From Marchantia polymorpha subsp. ruderalis (taxonomy: Eukaryota; Streptophyta; Marchantiopsida; Marchantiales; Marchantiaceae), in assembly GCA_037833965.1 (NCBI GenBank), contig AP031354.1, positions 15,664,001-15,728,000 on the forward strand: 64,000 nucleotides of DNA, read 5' to 3'. The notes beneath the pieces were generated by a model. That model was not told where the DNA came from. It saw only the letters and a program-made list of their open reading frames with translations, and made no database searches. The position numbers were made by a program, and so were the translations under genes. Of the stretch, positions 48,501 to 60,900 are shown one piece after another (positions within the stretch are counted from its first letter, which is position 1; every line of letters starts with the position of its first letter).

Positions 48501-51500
48501 TTAGCAAGTGGAAGCGATGCATCAATCTCTACGCATGTTGCAGCAGGTACCGCATTCTTTAGGCCTCCTCCTGAAATGGCAGGACCCATCAAGGTTTCAG
48601 AAGCTGGGGAAAAGGAGGTATCGAGACTGCCAGGTTGGATGATTGCAGCCATTTCTGATCCAAAAGGCGGCGAGCCTGGTGCCTCAGTAATCACAGAATC
48701 AGAGCACACCCTGACTGTGAAAGGGTTGACTAGCAGCCCCGAATGTGGTGAGATGTCTGGTTCCGTCAAGGTACGGCTCTGGGGTCGAGATGTAGTCGTT
48801 CCTCCAAATGAGCAGAGCACACCAGCCAATCCACCGTTACAACAATCTCCATTTGGTCACAGAAGTGAGACCCCATCGGAGACTATCGTTACCTGTCTCA
48901 CCTCCACTCCGTGCCTAGAGGGTACACCAGCGAGCTCCCAGTCAGTCCTACAAGTGACCGCTCGGCCAGCCCCAGCTCGAAGTGGGCAAGGTGTCGCAGA
49001 CGGTACCCACCAGATTAGTATGCCAGTCTTGAACGCCCCCAACAGTGTTGGGTCTGCAGACGTTGTGGCAGTGTTCGGAAAATCAAACAATCATCAAGCT
49101 GAAAATTACCTTTCGCGCTTGGATTACAACAACCAGAGGACCCCCTACTCTGCAAATAGCAGGGAAGAGCTAAGAAGCAGCAGAGCTAGCAAGGGCCAGA
49201 CTCCAACAGCACAGTCTACCATTCCCCCTGAAGTCATAATCATCGACGATACTGCAGAATCTCCTGCAAAATCAGGGGATACTTTCTCAGGGGAGGGTTT
49301 GACCATGGCCTTTTTACTTGATTGCGGTGCGCTGCGATACCTTCCCACGACTCAAAATGGCAGGTCTGGAAGCCAGTTGATGGAGGTGGATCCATCGAAG
49401 ATACCTCAGCGACTTGTCAATCACAATTTCAATATATTGGCAGAACTGAGGAAGATAGGGCTTGTTCCTGCACCCAAGGCAGTATTACCAGCCTCTTATA
49501 GACACTCTAGTTTAAGCTTGGAGGTGCCCCACAGCACTCCACCTCCTGCTTCAAGAGCTGTATCTGACCAGCTTCCGCCGTGGCTCTTAGCTGAAAAGAA
49601 GAGGAAGGAGGCACAAATTGCGGAGAATCTCATTGTGCTGGACGATGATGATGAGCCTCCAACAGGAACTGTAATATTAGGTGAGAGGCGCCCATTACAC
49701 TCCCGCGCTTCACCTGGGGGTGGCTCCAACCTCTCTGGGCAGTCTATCACAACAGGTCAGTTATCTCCAACTCCTATTGGGAAGTCTGGGAGCGACACTA
49801 GGGGGGTTGATCATTCCACAGCTGCGTTGAGAACCACAGGCATGTCGATGGGTGCTACAACGGTGTCAGCATCCGGTCGTCATAGCCCCGCAACGTCACA
49901 TGCTGGAGTACATTTCCGAAGGGGAACAAGCTCATCTTCTCTTGGAAGTGCGCCGTCCGTTGCACAGAAAAGTCTTTCTAGAAAGAACGATCTCATAGCT
50001 GGTGAATTGATAATGACAACTGGCGAGGACGAGGTCTCAGTTACTGGCCAGGAAAGTCTTGTACGAGAAAAAAGCCGATTGCAAACTCCAGGAGGTAGCA
50101 AAGATCATCTGGTGGGACAGATATCCCCAGGACCTTCTCGTAGGCAGAGGGAGGAGAAAGAGAAACAACAGCAAGTTCCTGATCTCCATCACGAGAAGAA
50201 GACACCGAAAGTAGGAGGTGGAGCACAAAAGTCAGGTTCTCCGACACCCGTGGTTGGTGGAACTCCTTCCAAGAAAGGCAGTGCTCAAGGCATTTCAATC
50301 TTAGCCCCTACCTGGATGTCAGGGAACAATGGCTGGCCTAAGAGGGGTGCTGCAGCACAAGCGTGCAAGCAAGCTGTTGAGAGACTTAAAGCTCAGATCA
50401 TGTCCAGTCCAGCCAGAGATGGAATTTCTCAGGTCGGTACTGGTGGTGTGCTTGATTTCGAATCGCATATGATTGGACAAGCACAGGAGAAATCTACCAA
50501 TTTCGGGGGAAATCTGACAACTGCCAACTCAAGTTTGCAGAATATTTCCTCACAGGCTGCCCAAGCTGGCTTTAGATATTCTTCTTTGTCGAGTAGGAGC
50601 GGGGGAGATCATGAGAACGCTCGTAGTTCCAAGGAGGCTCCTCACAACGGCCGAGGAGTAGGTCAATCCCCAACACCAGTCGCTTTCTCATCATCAACTT
50701 CAAGCCCTTTCCCATCCGCAACAACTCCAGTCTCCTTCACAACATCAACGCAAGGTCCTTTCATGTCATCTGTAGCTGCGGCTGAGAGGGATGTCTGTAC
50801 TGTGTCCAAGTTAACGACTGTACCGTCCGTGGAGACATCAGGTATCAGAGTAAACCATGCTAGTCACAGTACGGCGGGAGTCCAGGGGAGCGAAGCTAAT
50901 AAAGGCCGGAGTAGCAACCAAGGAGCCAAGTCATCAGACCCTTCAGCTACAAATGTTGGAGATGGTAACTTGAGTAACCTTGTGGTGTCGAGTACTCCAG
51001 CTCGCGAGCCGTCATCTTCAGAGCAATCATCACCCACGTTTTCTCACATTGGAAGGTCAGGTTCTTCTTCACCAACCGTTAGGTCGAGGGGATTGGGTGG
51101 AACCAAGACGGCCATTGAAGCTAGTAGTTCACTGCTGGCAAGAGGAGCGATGCAGTCCGAACAAAGCTCTATGTTGACTGCGCAAGGGACACCCTTCTCC
51201 AGACTACCTCCTTCGAGGCTTTCCCTTCCTGTTACCGGAACATCTATGTCAATATCGAGCACTAAAGCACTTCTTGAGCAAGTGTGCTTCACAACCAAAG
51301 CAGCTACTGACACTTTCACTAGGGAAGTATCGAACATGCATGAAGTCATTGAGCAACCGATCGGAGGAATGGCCTCACCTCAAAAACGAATTCAACCCTC
51401 TCGTCGGAAAAGCACGACTCCTGTGAACGGTGGGGAAAAATCTACTTCAAGTCCTATTTCAGCTGGTTCTCCGCCTATTCCTGCAACGTTCTCAGCAACT

Positions 51501-52214
51501 GATATCACATCCAGCTCAAACGCTCTAAACAGGTCAACACCTGGATTTCCATCCTGTGGTTCTTCCTCCATTACTGACCAGCACAGGCAAATGGAAGGAG
51601 GTATGATAAGTGCAGCGACCTTGAGAGATCGTGCAACCGTGTTAGGGGCAGGAGCTTCGAGAATTACAACCAACGACTTGCCTTTGAGTCCTCTGTTTGG
51701 AAGGACTTCTCAAACCTCAAGCCCGAGTCCAAGCTCAAGCCAGGGAAGATACACACCTAATAACACAGGCATCAATTCTTGTGACGGAGGAACATGGAAA
51801 CTAACGAGTCAAACAGATGAAGACGATCAAGACTCGGTGACTATTTTAACCGAGCGGAGCCCAGGTAGTGGGATTATACCAGGCTATCGGTTGCCTCCTC
51901 ATATCGCCAGAGCGATGGGGGGTCATACGCAGAGGTCTCGGCCTACAACTCCAACGACTCCAGTCACAAACGGTGGCTTCTTTGGGCACAGAGGTAACGC
52001 GAGGTTGGAGCATCCTTTCAAGCAGAAGGACTCGGATAGTTCCCCAAGATCTAAAGATTCTGAATGTCCTGCGCACGAGAGATATTCACAAACCAGAAGT
52101 ACAAGAGAGGAGAAGATGAAGGACGCGCAAAGAGAAAGCCCCAAGTCTACTTCGACAGAAACTGCAGAAAAGGTGAGAAATTTGAATCCTGCTTTCATCA
52201 TATCACGCACTTGA
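33557..52214 (+). CDS. Giant HAPLESS8-like protein with C2HC (Rad18-like) zinc finger and SIM-like motifs
   Basis: Exons 33557-33921, 34902-36537, 44864-47149 and 47370 to 52172 or 52214 join in frame at GT-AG junctions. Joining exons 1 and 2 creates a block at residues 118-163 (KFCIRQYTEIVR, DLKQSWP, LWPPI) that I match to the FSIRDYV...WPF...PPF block of Arabidopsis HAP8 and relatives. A finger follows (C477, C480, H494, C498; NVHIDSCL), close to the ubiquitin-binding UBZ4 finger of RAD18, then a KRKKR-SIADIVA block near 540-560. Exons 3 and 4 (668-3030) are S/T/A/G-rich and probably disordered, with acidic hydrophobic motifs VIIIDD (about 2051) and LIVLDDDD (about 2183). A nuclear scaffold or ubiquitin/SUMO reader is inferred. 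Exon 4 either reads through to TGA 52212 (3043 residues) or splices at 52172 to an exon I could not find. The exon 2-3 join is the least certain. Confidence 0.72.
39552..39597. other. Near-perfect hairpin: 20-bp stem, 6-base loop
   Basis: The left arm 39552-39571 (AGACAGCTACAGC...) and right arm 39578-39597 (...GCTGTCGCTGTCT) are complementary except at one position, around the loop CATATA. The loop is short for a typical plant microRNA precursor. Confidence 0.9.
40730..40749 (-). other. Five C-runs (minus-strand G-quadruplex / i-motif candidate)
   Basis: Five blocks of CCC are separated by single G bases on the plus strand, so the minus strand has five GGG blocks with one-base loops. This is a textbook quadruplex motif within the GC-rich part of the intron. 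Confidence 0.85.
41414..41435 (+). other. G-quadruplex candidate
   Basis: GGG blocks separated by single C or A bases occur on the plus strand within the same GC-rich intron segment as the C-run motif at 40730. Confidence 0.8.
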
Positions 52215-55200
52215 AATTGCACAGCCCCTTCTCTCTCCATATACAACGAGCTGAACAGTAACGAGCCTCCTGGCAGTACATCTGAGTTGTGCTTCATGTC
52301 ATGGAAACTCCATCTTGCTGCCTGCTTGGTTTGATCAGTTACTGGTTATCCAGACACACATAAAGCGTAATGTACAGGTTTGATGCGAAATAATAATTCT
52401 TGATGAACTCACTGATTTTTAATCGATCAGGAGGTTTTGTGAGGACGCTTCAAAGCGTGCTGATTGAGGTGAATAAGTGAAACACCCGAGGCTGATCAAT
52501 ACATTACTCAGTGAGGACTGTTATGTGTCTCATTCAGTAGTCAAGAGACATCTAACTTAGTCCTTCAACAAGAAAGCTATTTCCAAGTTTGCGTTCTCGC
52601 TTGGCGATGGAAGGTAGAGATTATAGTAATACATTTTCCACTCCTACGTATCGCAGATTCGCACTAAGAGTTTAAACTCCATTTGATGGGGATCCGTTGC
52701 CAAGGAGATTCCTGAATTGTTAAGTAACCAAGGCTTCCAAGGTTGTCACCAATGTGCATTGCCAGGTACCGTTGATTACCTTATCTGTTCATTGAAGTCG
52801 CCCACTCTTAAGTTGATGATGTTTACCCTTCATCTTCCTTATTAGGTGTTTACTGTCTATGCCAACAGGCTTCAGTGACGGTGCGGGCAGGAGATGAACA
52901 AAGGAGAGTACAGTAAATTGATAGACGGGGTTTTTGAAGGCACCGGTATGCCCCGAAGCTGTCAAGTCCTCTCCTCTAATTCCTCAAAGAAACGAAGCCG
53001 ATGACTCGTCTTGTATATAGAGTAATGATGTCGTTTTAGGTGGGCAGTGCGGAAATTAGGTCAGTGCTGCCAGCGTATAGGCAGATAATGTTATGCGGCT
53101 TTACTTTGTACATTGAGCATGCTAACTAGTGTATTGAGTTCTTTGAACCTCATTTTGATGAACACATGGTACAGATAGGTAGATATCGAAGCATGCCACT
53201 GTAAGACATATTTAATGGATTGGATCCCTTCAATCAAGCAATGATCTGTTCTTACTCTGTCGCAATTTTCGGCCTTCATACACCTCCTGAGCTTGGCTAG
53301 TTCTCTAAATTGAAGTTTTGGAATAAGCACGTGCGGCTGGTATTCCATGTCTGGAGCAACTAATGCGCATGCACCAGGGGCTTTGGCTCCCTAGTTTTGG
53401 ACAGGTTTAGGCAACTACATTGTGGCAACTACTTTGCGTTGAGCATCTTACGAGCACTTCATGTAATTTTACATGTGAAAGCCTGATGTATAATTTATTC
53501 TGGTGGTTATCTTGCTTTTTACAGACATATCCTAACTGAAAGCAAATCAACCAACGGGTGCCATTGAATTAGTTCGGTGCGAAGTAAAGCATTGCCTACG
53601 TCACAGGCCTCGGTACGAAGGGAAAGCCTCCTTGTAAATCAGCGTTTTAATATCTGGACACTCTACACAGACAGTAAATCGATGAAACTTCGTGGGGTGT
53701 ATCATTGGTCTCTACAAACATTCTTACGTGAAGTCAAAGATACCGTGCACCTGCCATGCTCGATTTACGTACTGGACGTAAATCGAGACAAAGTCTGGCA
53801 TCTCATGTGCCAGACTTTTCGGAGACTCGAAAATCATGGCGTGACGAGGTGATCAAAGGTTGACTATGGGCCCACAGACAGGTGTCTTGTTGACATGTCG
53901 GCGAATTGAAGACTTATCGATAAAATATCGAAGACTTCGATTCTTGTCCTCATTGTCAATTATTGTGCCTTCTACATTCTACATTGTGGTGTGACGTAAA
54001 GTAGTGTGGATTAATTATCTCATGATGAAAAATATGTGGTCAACAACAGAACTAAACATACCACGACGTAGGAACCCAGTTCTTTAAAACTGGATCCATT
54101 TACCTGTCTCCAAGTAACTCGCACGATGCATGAGTTTTTCTTCTCCTCTATCAGGAGGTGGCATCGAGTAGGATCAGTGGCCGGCACAGCATCACAGCAA
54201 CCCTCCACCGAGTAAGTTTTTATAAATATACAACAAAAACGCGCAGCCTTCCTAGCCAGGATGCGGAGAAGAATTCCCAAGCAAACCGAAGGCCTGTCCC
54301 ATATTTGGGTATGCAGTTAAAGAGATTCTGACTCGAACTTGTCTTCTCTTCTGATACTGTACGGTCATGTCTATGCGTGCATATCCCTGCGAGAAGTAAT
54401 CTAACCTGACACAAGAACTGCTCAATGTAAGTCCTTCACTCTTTCAATATCATTAGACATAGCGAATACCACCATTTATCAGGTGGATATATGAAAATTA
54501 CCAAGTTTCTGGTTTGCACGTATTTGTTCAGTAATAATTCGTAATTCTGTGATTGCTTGTTTTTTTTAGCTCGTGTTTGATGCGCGAAACCTTAGTGGCG
54601 CCAGAAAATTTGCCAGTACAGTACCGTTCCTGCAAAGTCGTTGTCTTATCGTAATACACATCTTCTACAGAGTATGCATGATACAACGCTATCTGCTCTC
54701 CTTGAGTATGCATGGTCCGAGTCTAATCCAGCAGTGATTTGTCAAATTCGGCACACTGCAAAAGCTACTCATCTACTCATCTCACCCTGCAAGCGCCAAC
54801 ATCGTCTGATCAGCGTCAAAAAATTCCTGTAGTTCACTCCGCCTGGGTATACGACATAACTCATGTGTAAGGATGCCTATGGCATTGGTTGATGAGGATG
54901 AATGATGGGAATCTGGAGGATTTTAAGATCCATGCCATTTGTCTTTCTTGTAGTGCTTCTATCGAGGTTTCAGTGACGTCCACCGCTCCAATAGCTATTA
55001 GCATGCCGCACCGCTTGTAGAAGTCGTCACTAAATTGCTTCTGCTCCTGCATGTCCGGACGGCGCGACTACTAATGGCCACTATGACGTTAAACACTCGT
55101 GGGAGTCTTCACATGTGTGATCTCCAATTCCAGTCTTTCACTTCCGTGAATGATTTCAGAACCTGAAGAAAAAAGACAGCGTTGAGCGAACGTGGATTTA

Positions 55201-57946
55201 TACAGGAATCACCATTCGAAACACGGTGTCCTTTTTCAGCAGGTCGAGTTCCAATTCACAGCGTAGCTACGTGAACTTCTGCAGTGACACACGCATGCAT
55301 ATGTGCTCATACGCAGGAAAAAGATAGTAGTCACACCGAATAGGTGAGCTTTCTCTAAATCACGAATGTGGATCCGTCACTGAAGCCTGAAAGGGATGGC
55401 AACTCTGATCTAGGAGAGTAGCATGTGCACAGTCGTCTGAACCTTCGTCCTCGTCCCCGTCTTTTGCCCCCATTCTCTCACAATTGTGTACAAGAGGAGC
55501 AGAGACGAAGAGGTGTACTGTAACAGCATACTCCTAGTTCTAGAGGAAATAAGAAAGGCAAATGGCTGCTAACTGGATTCGACTGCTAGTTTTCTAAATG
55601 CATTCAAAAGATGAATGCTTTAAAAAACACCGAAACCCAGAACTGTCCAAACAAGGACAACCAGAGAACCTATGCAGCTAAGCCTGACAGACTGCAATTT
55701 TGACTGGTTGAGGATCTGAGAATGCAATGAGTCATTTGAACTCCGGGAGTTGCTGCTAATCAGGAACTTATCCACTTCTTCTTTACCGTAGGAGCGAATT
55801 GAGGACTTGAGAGGAACGGGCGCGAGCGCAACCCGCCGGGCAATTGCCGAGGCTACGTGACCCGGCCTTTCCTAAGGGACTGATTGCTTGAAGCTGCTGG
55901 GGCGCACTCAATACATCCCCGAGCCGTCATAAATTGGACCACATTTTAGACCAGGTGCGCAAGCCGTATACACGCACAAATCTAACACATACGTATTCGT
56001 TAATATTTATACGGTTACTTGCGTATACACCCTAGAACTGAGCGGTTTGTACTGAGACGCACAGTCGGGAAAAGCCTGATTCGAGAATGAAAGACGTGGA
56101 TATCCTCTTCTAGCCCCTGTCCCTCTCTCTGGTATTCCGAGCGTACTCAAATAGAGTTTGATAACATTCCTGTCAGTTCAATATTTTAGGTCCTGCCTTG
56201 CTGAAATACTTGTAAGACATGCTTAGCATGGAGCTGTTCCTCTCCCTCATCATGTCTTGTCAGTTTGTCTTTTGCTCTTTTTGTATTATTGAAATCTAAC
56301 CACCAGAAGTGCTGTTTTCCTCTGGCGACCAGTGGTTACAGCTCAAAAGTGGGTCCAGTTTCCAGGCGTGTGCTCTGAAGCTGAGTAAAAAAGGTTATTT
56401 CCACTTTTACCTCAAGCTCCATGTGCAAGTAGAACGAAGAGGAAGGTGCTGGCGAATCTGTCGATGGCAGGTTGCGCCTTTACAAGTGTTTAGTTCTGGA
56501 AAATTCCACCAAGCTGAGCTTGTAGGCGGCAGGCAACAAGTAGAAGCAGGTGCCATTAGGTAGGAGAACCGTCGACGATAGATTCGAGAGGGGGCATATT
56601 TGAAATTCTTCTAACCCTGAGAGTCCGCCCAGACCCAACTCTTGCACACCAAAACCATGCTAGGCAGATGCGGGGGAAAAAGTCACTTCTAGTCTGCGTT
56701 TCAAAGAGGGAAAAGTCCTCAGAACGTAGAAGAGGGTCGGATGCGTCAGGAGCAAGGACTGGCCTCAGGAGTCCAGCAAAAGTCTTTTTTCTATTCCTTA
56801 AGAAGAATGCCCAGAACAGACAATGCAAAGTCTTGCTCTGCACGGGCGAGCAAAAGACCCTGTTGCTGTCTTGCTGCTCACTGGCACGCCGCTCCTTGCA
56901 GATCGATCGTTGCTTTGTACTTGTTCCCACGGCTGAGAGCCGAGCGAACACACGAACCTATGAAATTGCTGCTATTAGTACATACGCCTCGGAATGCAGA
57001 GGATGACGCCATATGGCATAAATCCTGGTAAAGTTAAAACCTAAAAAAGTGAAATTCCTCGATAAGTGGAAGCTCAACATCAGCCCCCCGAAAATACACG
57101 TGAGGATTTTGATGAACATTTTCTGAATCAAAGATCACTCCATTCCCTGATTGCTACAAATCTACGAGGGCAAGCCCTCAAAATCTGCGAGGAATCATAT
57201 ATAGTAAGCTACAAATCGGATGATAGTCACTCACATGCGAACAAGGCCTAAACGAACGTGGTGAACCTGGAAAGTTCAGATTTGTATTCCCTAATTCTCA
57301 ACTGAAGGCGTCCACTAGTGACAAGAGGAGCGTTCCAGTTTGTCCATGCCCGTGAATGTGGCCCCGAGAAATTACACAGAGCCAGGTTCGACTGCACTGC
57401 TGCTCCTTTTCATGGCTCTGACGCGTCTCCCACTGTCCTGGAATCATCCGGCTCACTTATTGCTCCGCAACTCTCATAAAGTCCCAGCAATCCAGACCTG
57501 GTCCCAATTTCGGTGCTCACACCAATCCCCCATCCGGCCCATAAACAGTTGTGCTGGATCTTCCCTCCTCCGACTGCCCCCCATCCCGAGTCCAGACACA
57601 CCATGTGCTGACACATCGTGGCTCTCCCTCTTCCCCTTCCAAGTGGGCCCAGCTCAAGTCTCAAGGCCGTGCCCAAACCCAAGTTGGTTCCGGTGCAAGT
57701 AACGGTCGCAGGGTTCGAGATTAACCGAAGAGTGTGCCCCTTGACTTTCACTTACCTTCACTTCTTAGCGAAGAGGCAGTAATGGTGATGGTGACTCCGA
57801 TGGACGCGTGCATGGTCGGAATGAGGAGGATCTGACGAAGGAAGTTGGTACTGCGGGGTTCCAACTTCCAGGGCTGGGTTCTGTTCACGGTCTGTGTGCC
57901 AGAGCAAGCCCATACTGGTTGGGGGCAGAGGGATTACGCTGCGGCC
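52215..57946. other. Intergenic stretch between the HAP8-like gene and IFT20
   Basis: This should contain the 3' UTR (and possibly an unseen last exon) of the HAP8-like gene and the IFT20 promoter. No ORF here shows a recognisable domain. The notable structure is a cluster of hairpins at 53759-53833. A short palindrome, CATGTAATTTTACATG, lies near 53460. Confidence 0.45.
53759..53833. other. Three consecutive hairpins
   Basis: Hairpin 1 has a perfect 12-bp stem (53759-53770 CTCGATTTACGT with 53776-53787) and a 5-base loop. Hairpin 2 has a perfect 11-bp stem (53790-53800 AAAGTCTGGCA with 53808-53818) and a 7-base loop. Hairpin 3 (about 53816-53833) has a 6-bp stem, TTTTCG with CGAAAA, which shares a few bases with hairpin 2. 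No tRNA or other named RNA is recognisable. Confidence 0.85.
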
Positions 57947-60900
57947 ATGGAATGTGTAGGCCTTAGCGCCCGGACGGCCGTCGGTGGTGGCCAGCTAGTG
58001 CAACCCCCGGTGCCCGTGCTTCTGGATGATGCGTCGCGACTGCGAGTGCTGCACCCTGACCTGCATGCGAACTCGCGCGTGGTCGAGAAGACGTGCAACT
58101 TGTTCCGCTCTAAGCTTCTGCAATTCCACAGCGTTCGATTCGGTGCCCTCTACCCTGTCATAGTTAGCATTGCATAGTTCCTTCCCTTTCCCTTGGACTA
58201 TCGCACAGCGTGGACTGCCGACGTTATTCGACATTGAAGTTGACGTTTGTCACCTGTCGCCAGTTGCGATCTCGCGAGAAGGAGTCTTCCTGATGTCGAT
58301 TGCATTGTCTTACGTCTGGCTTCAGACGAGTTTATGTGACTTCATGCATTAGGTTATTGATTCCGATTCCGATTGCTTCTTATCTACGAGGACATTACCT
58401 GTCAGGCTCGGGTGTCAAGTGGGTTTACCCGAACACTCGTTTTTTATTCAGAATTTATGAAAACGGTGTGCTTCGCTCAGCTGGGCTAAGCTTTTCGCAG
58501 TAACACGCCACGATCGAGTTTTCACACGAAGTCATTGACCCGAGCTGTTGGGAACTGTGCCGTTTTCTTACTCGGAGATGTTACGATCATGGATCTGGCA
58601 TGATCGACAGTGATCCGTACTGATGTCATTCATGTGTCACCCCGTAGTCTCTTCCTCCTTTCCTTTTCAGTCAAAGATTTCTGTGGTAGGATTTTCTTCC
58701 GATCTACAAACAGTGCCCATTGTTCGGTGAACTCCAGTAACCAGCAATCGACTGCAGCACTCCATACTGTGCAGTTATTTTGGAAGAAAGCTCCAACACA
58801 GTTGATTCGGGCTGATCTGTTGAAGAGGCGGTGGGCAATTTCCAGACCACATCTGCCATGTCTCTAATTGGCTCTCAAGGGTGGCAAGTCAAGACATGTC
58901 TGCTTGCGCTGCCCGCTGTGCATGAAAAGAGAAGAACTTCATTTCCAGTTTTTGACTGTTAGACTCGAACCGAACTGTTCTTACCTTTTTAGCTCAGACC
59001 GAACATAAACTCGAATATACACACGAAATGTCTCGAACCATTCAATTCAGTCTGTTTTGGATATCATCGTGCAGGATAACCATCAAAACGTTCAGCATTG
59101 GTACCCTGTACTGAATCTTACGTTCAATATTGATATGTTGATGGAGGGACAAACGTCCGGGTAGGGCTGAAATGTAAGAGGAAATATCTCAAATATCCCG
59201 TGTACCTTGCATTTTCAGCTAGTGAAGAACCTACTTGCCCATGTGGACGAGCAATCTAAGAAAATAGAGGCGGCCAAGTCCCAGGCTGTAGGTACACGGA
59301 ACATGATGTCCGCTGAAGTCGAGACGCGAACAGAACTTCTGCGAGATCAGAGAAACATAATTTCTGACAAGCAAGAGCATCTTGAGGTAATGAGCTCCTT
59401 CAAAATGTATATTCCAACAGAGGAACTTTTTAAACTAAGTTATCATATCAAATCCCAAATGCTCATCGTGGTTCGTGATGCTTTTGACCAAATTCCAAGT
59501 TGTGCCTCGCATCCTCCGTAATTCATGCCATCCGTACATTTCATCCGCCCATAGCTGGACTGCGAGCATCCTCGTTTGCTAATAAACAAGCGTGTCAGTC
59601 AATGAGGTTTTAGTGTACCATACTTGATACGTTTTCTACTCAGGCAGGCTGCTGAATTAGATGATGGATTTAACGGGTCTCTAGGCATGCCCTGTAGAGT
59701 TTAAGCACAAGCTTGGCCTGTGAGTTAGTGCCCCCTATCGCTTCTGTTAATGGGACAATAGTCTCCAACGGACGGATGCATTCGGTCGACCTGCGTCTGT
59801 CAAGTCCTTGTTGCGGTAGATTATGTATTTGTACTTACTCTCGGCCAACCTTAGACTTCGAAGTTCTTCCTGAAGTGTAGCTTCTGAATTTAGATTAAAT
59901 GCGTGTAATGACATGCATACTCAAAGTCATTGATTACACCGGCTGCGATAGCTTTGCTATCATATCCTTACCCACCCGATGAAAAACTGCATTATACAGC
60001 ATTCAGCAATATTCCGTTCCGTGCGGAAGTGAATTTCCATGGGAATATCCACCAACAGCTGTACTGCAGTCCTCCCGTCTCCATGGATAACTGTAAGTTT
60101 AGAGTTTGGGGAATTGAATTTCCATGGGAATATCAACCAACAACTGTACTGCAGTCCTCCAGTCTCCCTGGATAAACCTCAGTTTAGAGTTGCGATCATC
60201 CGCTCAAATCAGTTCCATCATGAATCTTAGTAATTTATGATGAAAACAATGGATATATCCAAGGAGGCAGTGAGACAGGAAGGACTGCAACACAGGGATG
60301 GTTATTGACAATCGCCTAGGATCTAACGACCAACAGGAAGGTGACTAGATAACAGATCCACAACTTGGTTGCAATCCAAGTGAGTAGTATCTATGCTACA
60401 GGGAGTGTGTAGGCCATGCTCAACAGCTCGTCATTTGTGGACTGGGAGAATAATCGTGTCAGCAGTTCAATCGGCCCAGACTTCTTGCCAAGCAAGGAGT
60501 TATGGAGAAGACTGATGCCATTATCGGCCTTTGCTATAGCAGCTTACACTTCTTTTTCAGAAGCTTGGCAACGATATTTTGTCACTACTGCAGAGGTAAA
60601 TGGAGAGCACGTTTTCTTTACCATAAGATGACTGCTTGCTTTCCCTCAAATGCTGTTCTGCTTTGCAAACTCTCATCATGACAGAGTTGCACATCTCATG
60701 AAAATTACTGCCTGGATGTGATCTGGACAAATTCCGAATGTGCTCTCGCAACTATGAAGTCAAAGTCAGAGCATGCACCAAAGCGTTTAACACAAGTACA
60801 GGGAACAATTTTCAAAGACTTCAATCACCATTCCACATAATCAATCGGGCCATCGGGCTTTGCTCGGTCATGAAGGAAGAATAAGCCTACGAGCAGTCCG

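Noticed and set aside
58610..58867. ORF containing SVKDFCGRI, considered as IFT20 N-terminus
   Set aside because: The frame at 57947-58132 matches the family far better and joins in the right phase.
57700..59000. tRNA B-box-like words (GGTTCGAG)
   Set aside because: No paired T-arm, anticodon arm or acceptor stem could be formed around them.
60560..60597. Possible 38-base exon (LGNDILSLLQ) with good splice-like borders
   Set aside because: The IFT20 alignment runs directly from exon 2 to the exon at 60986 with nothing missing, so an extra exon is not needed.
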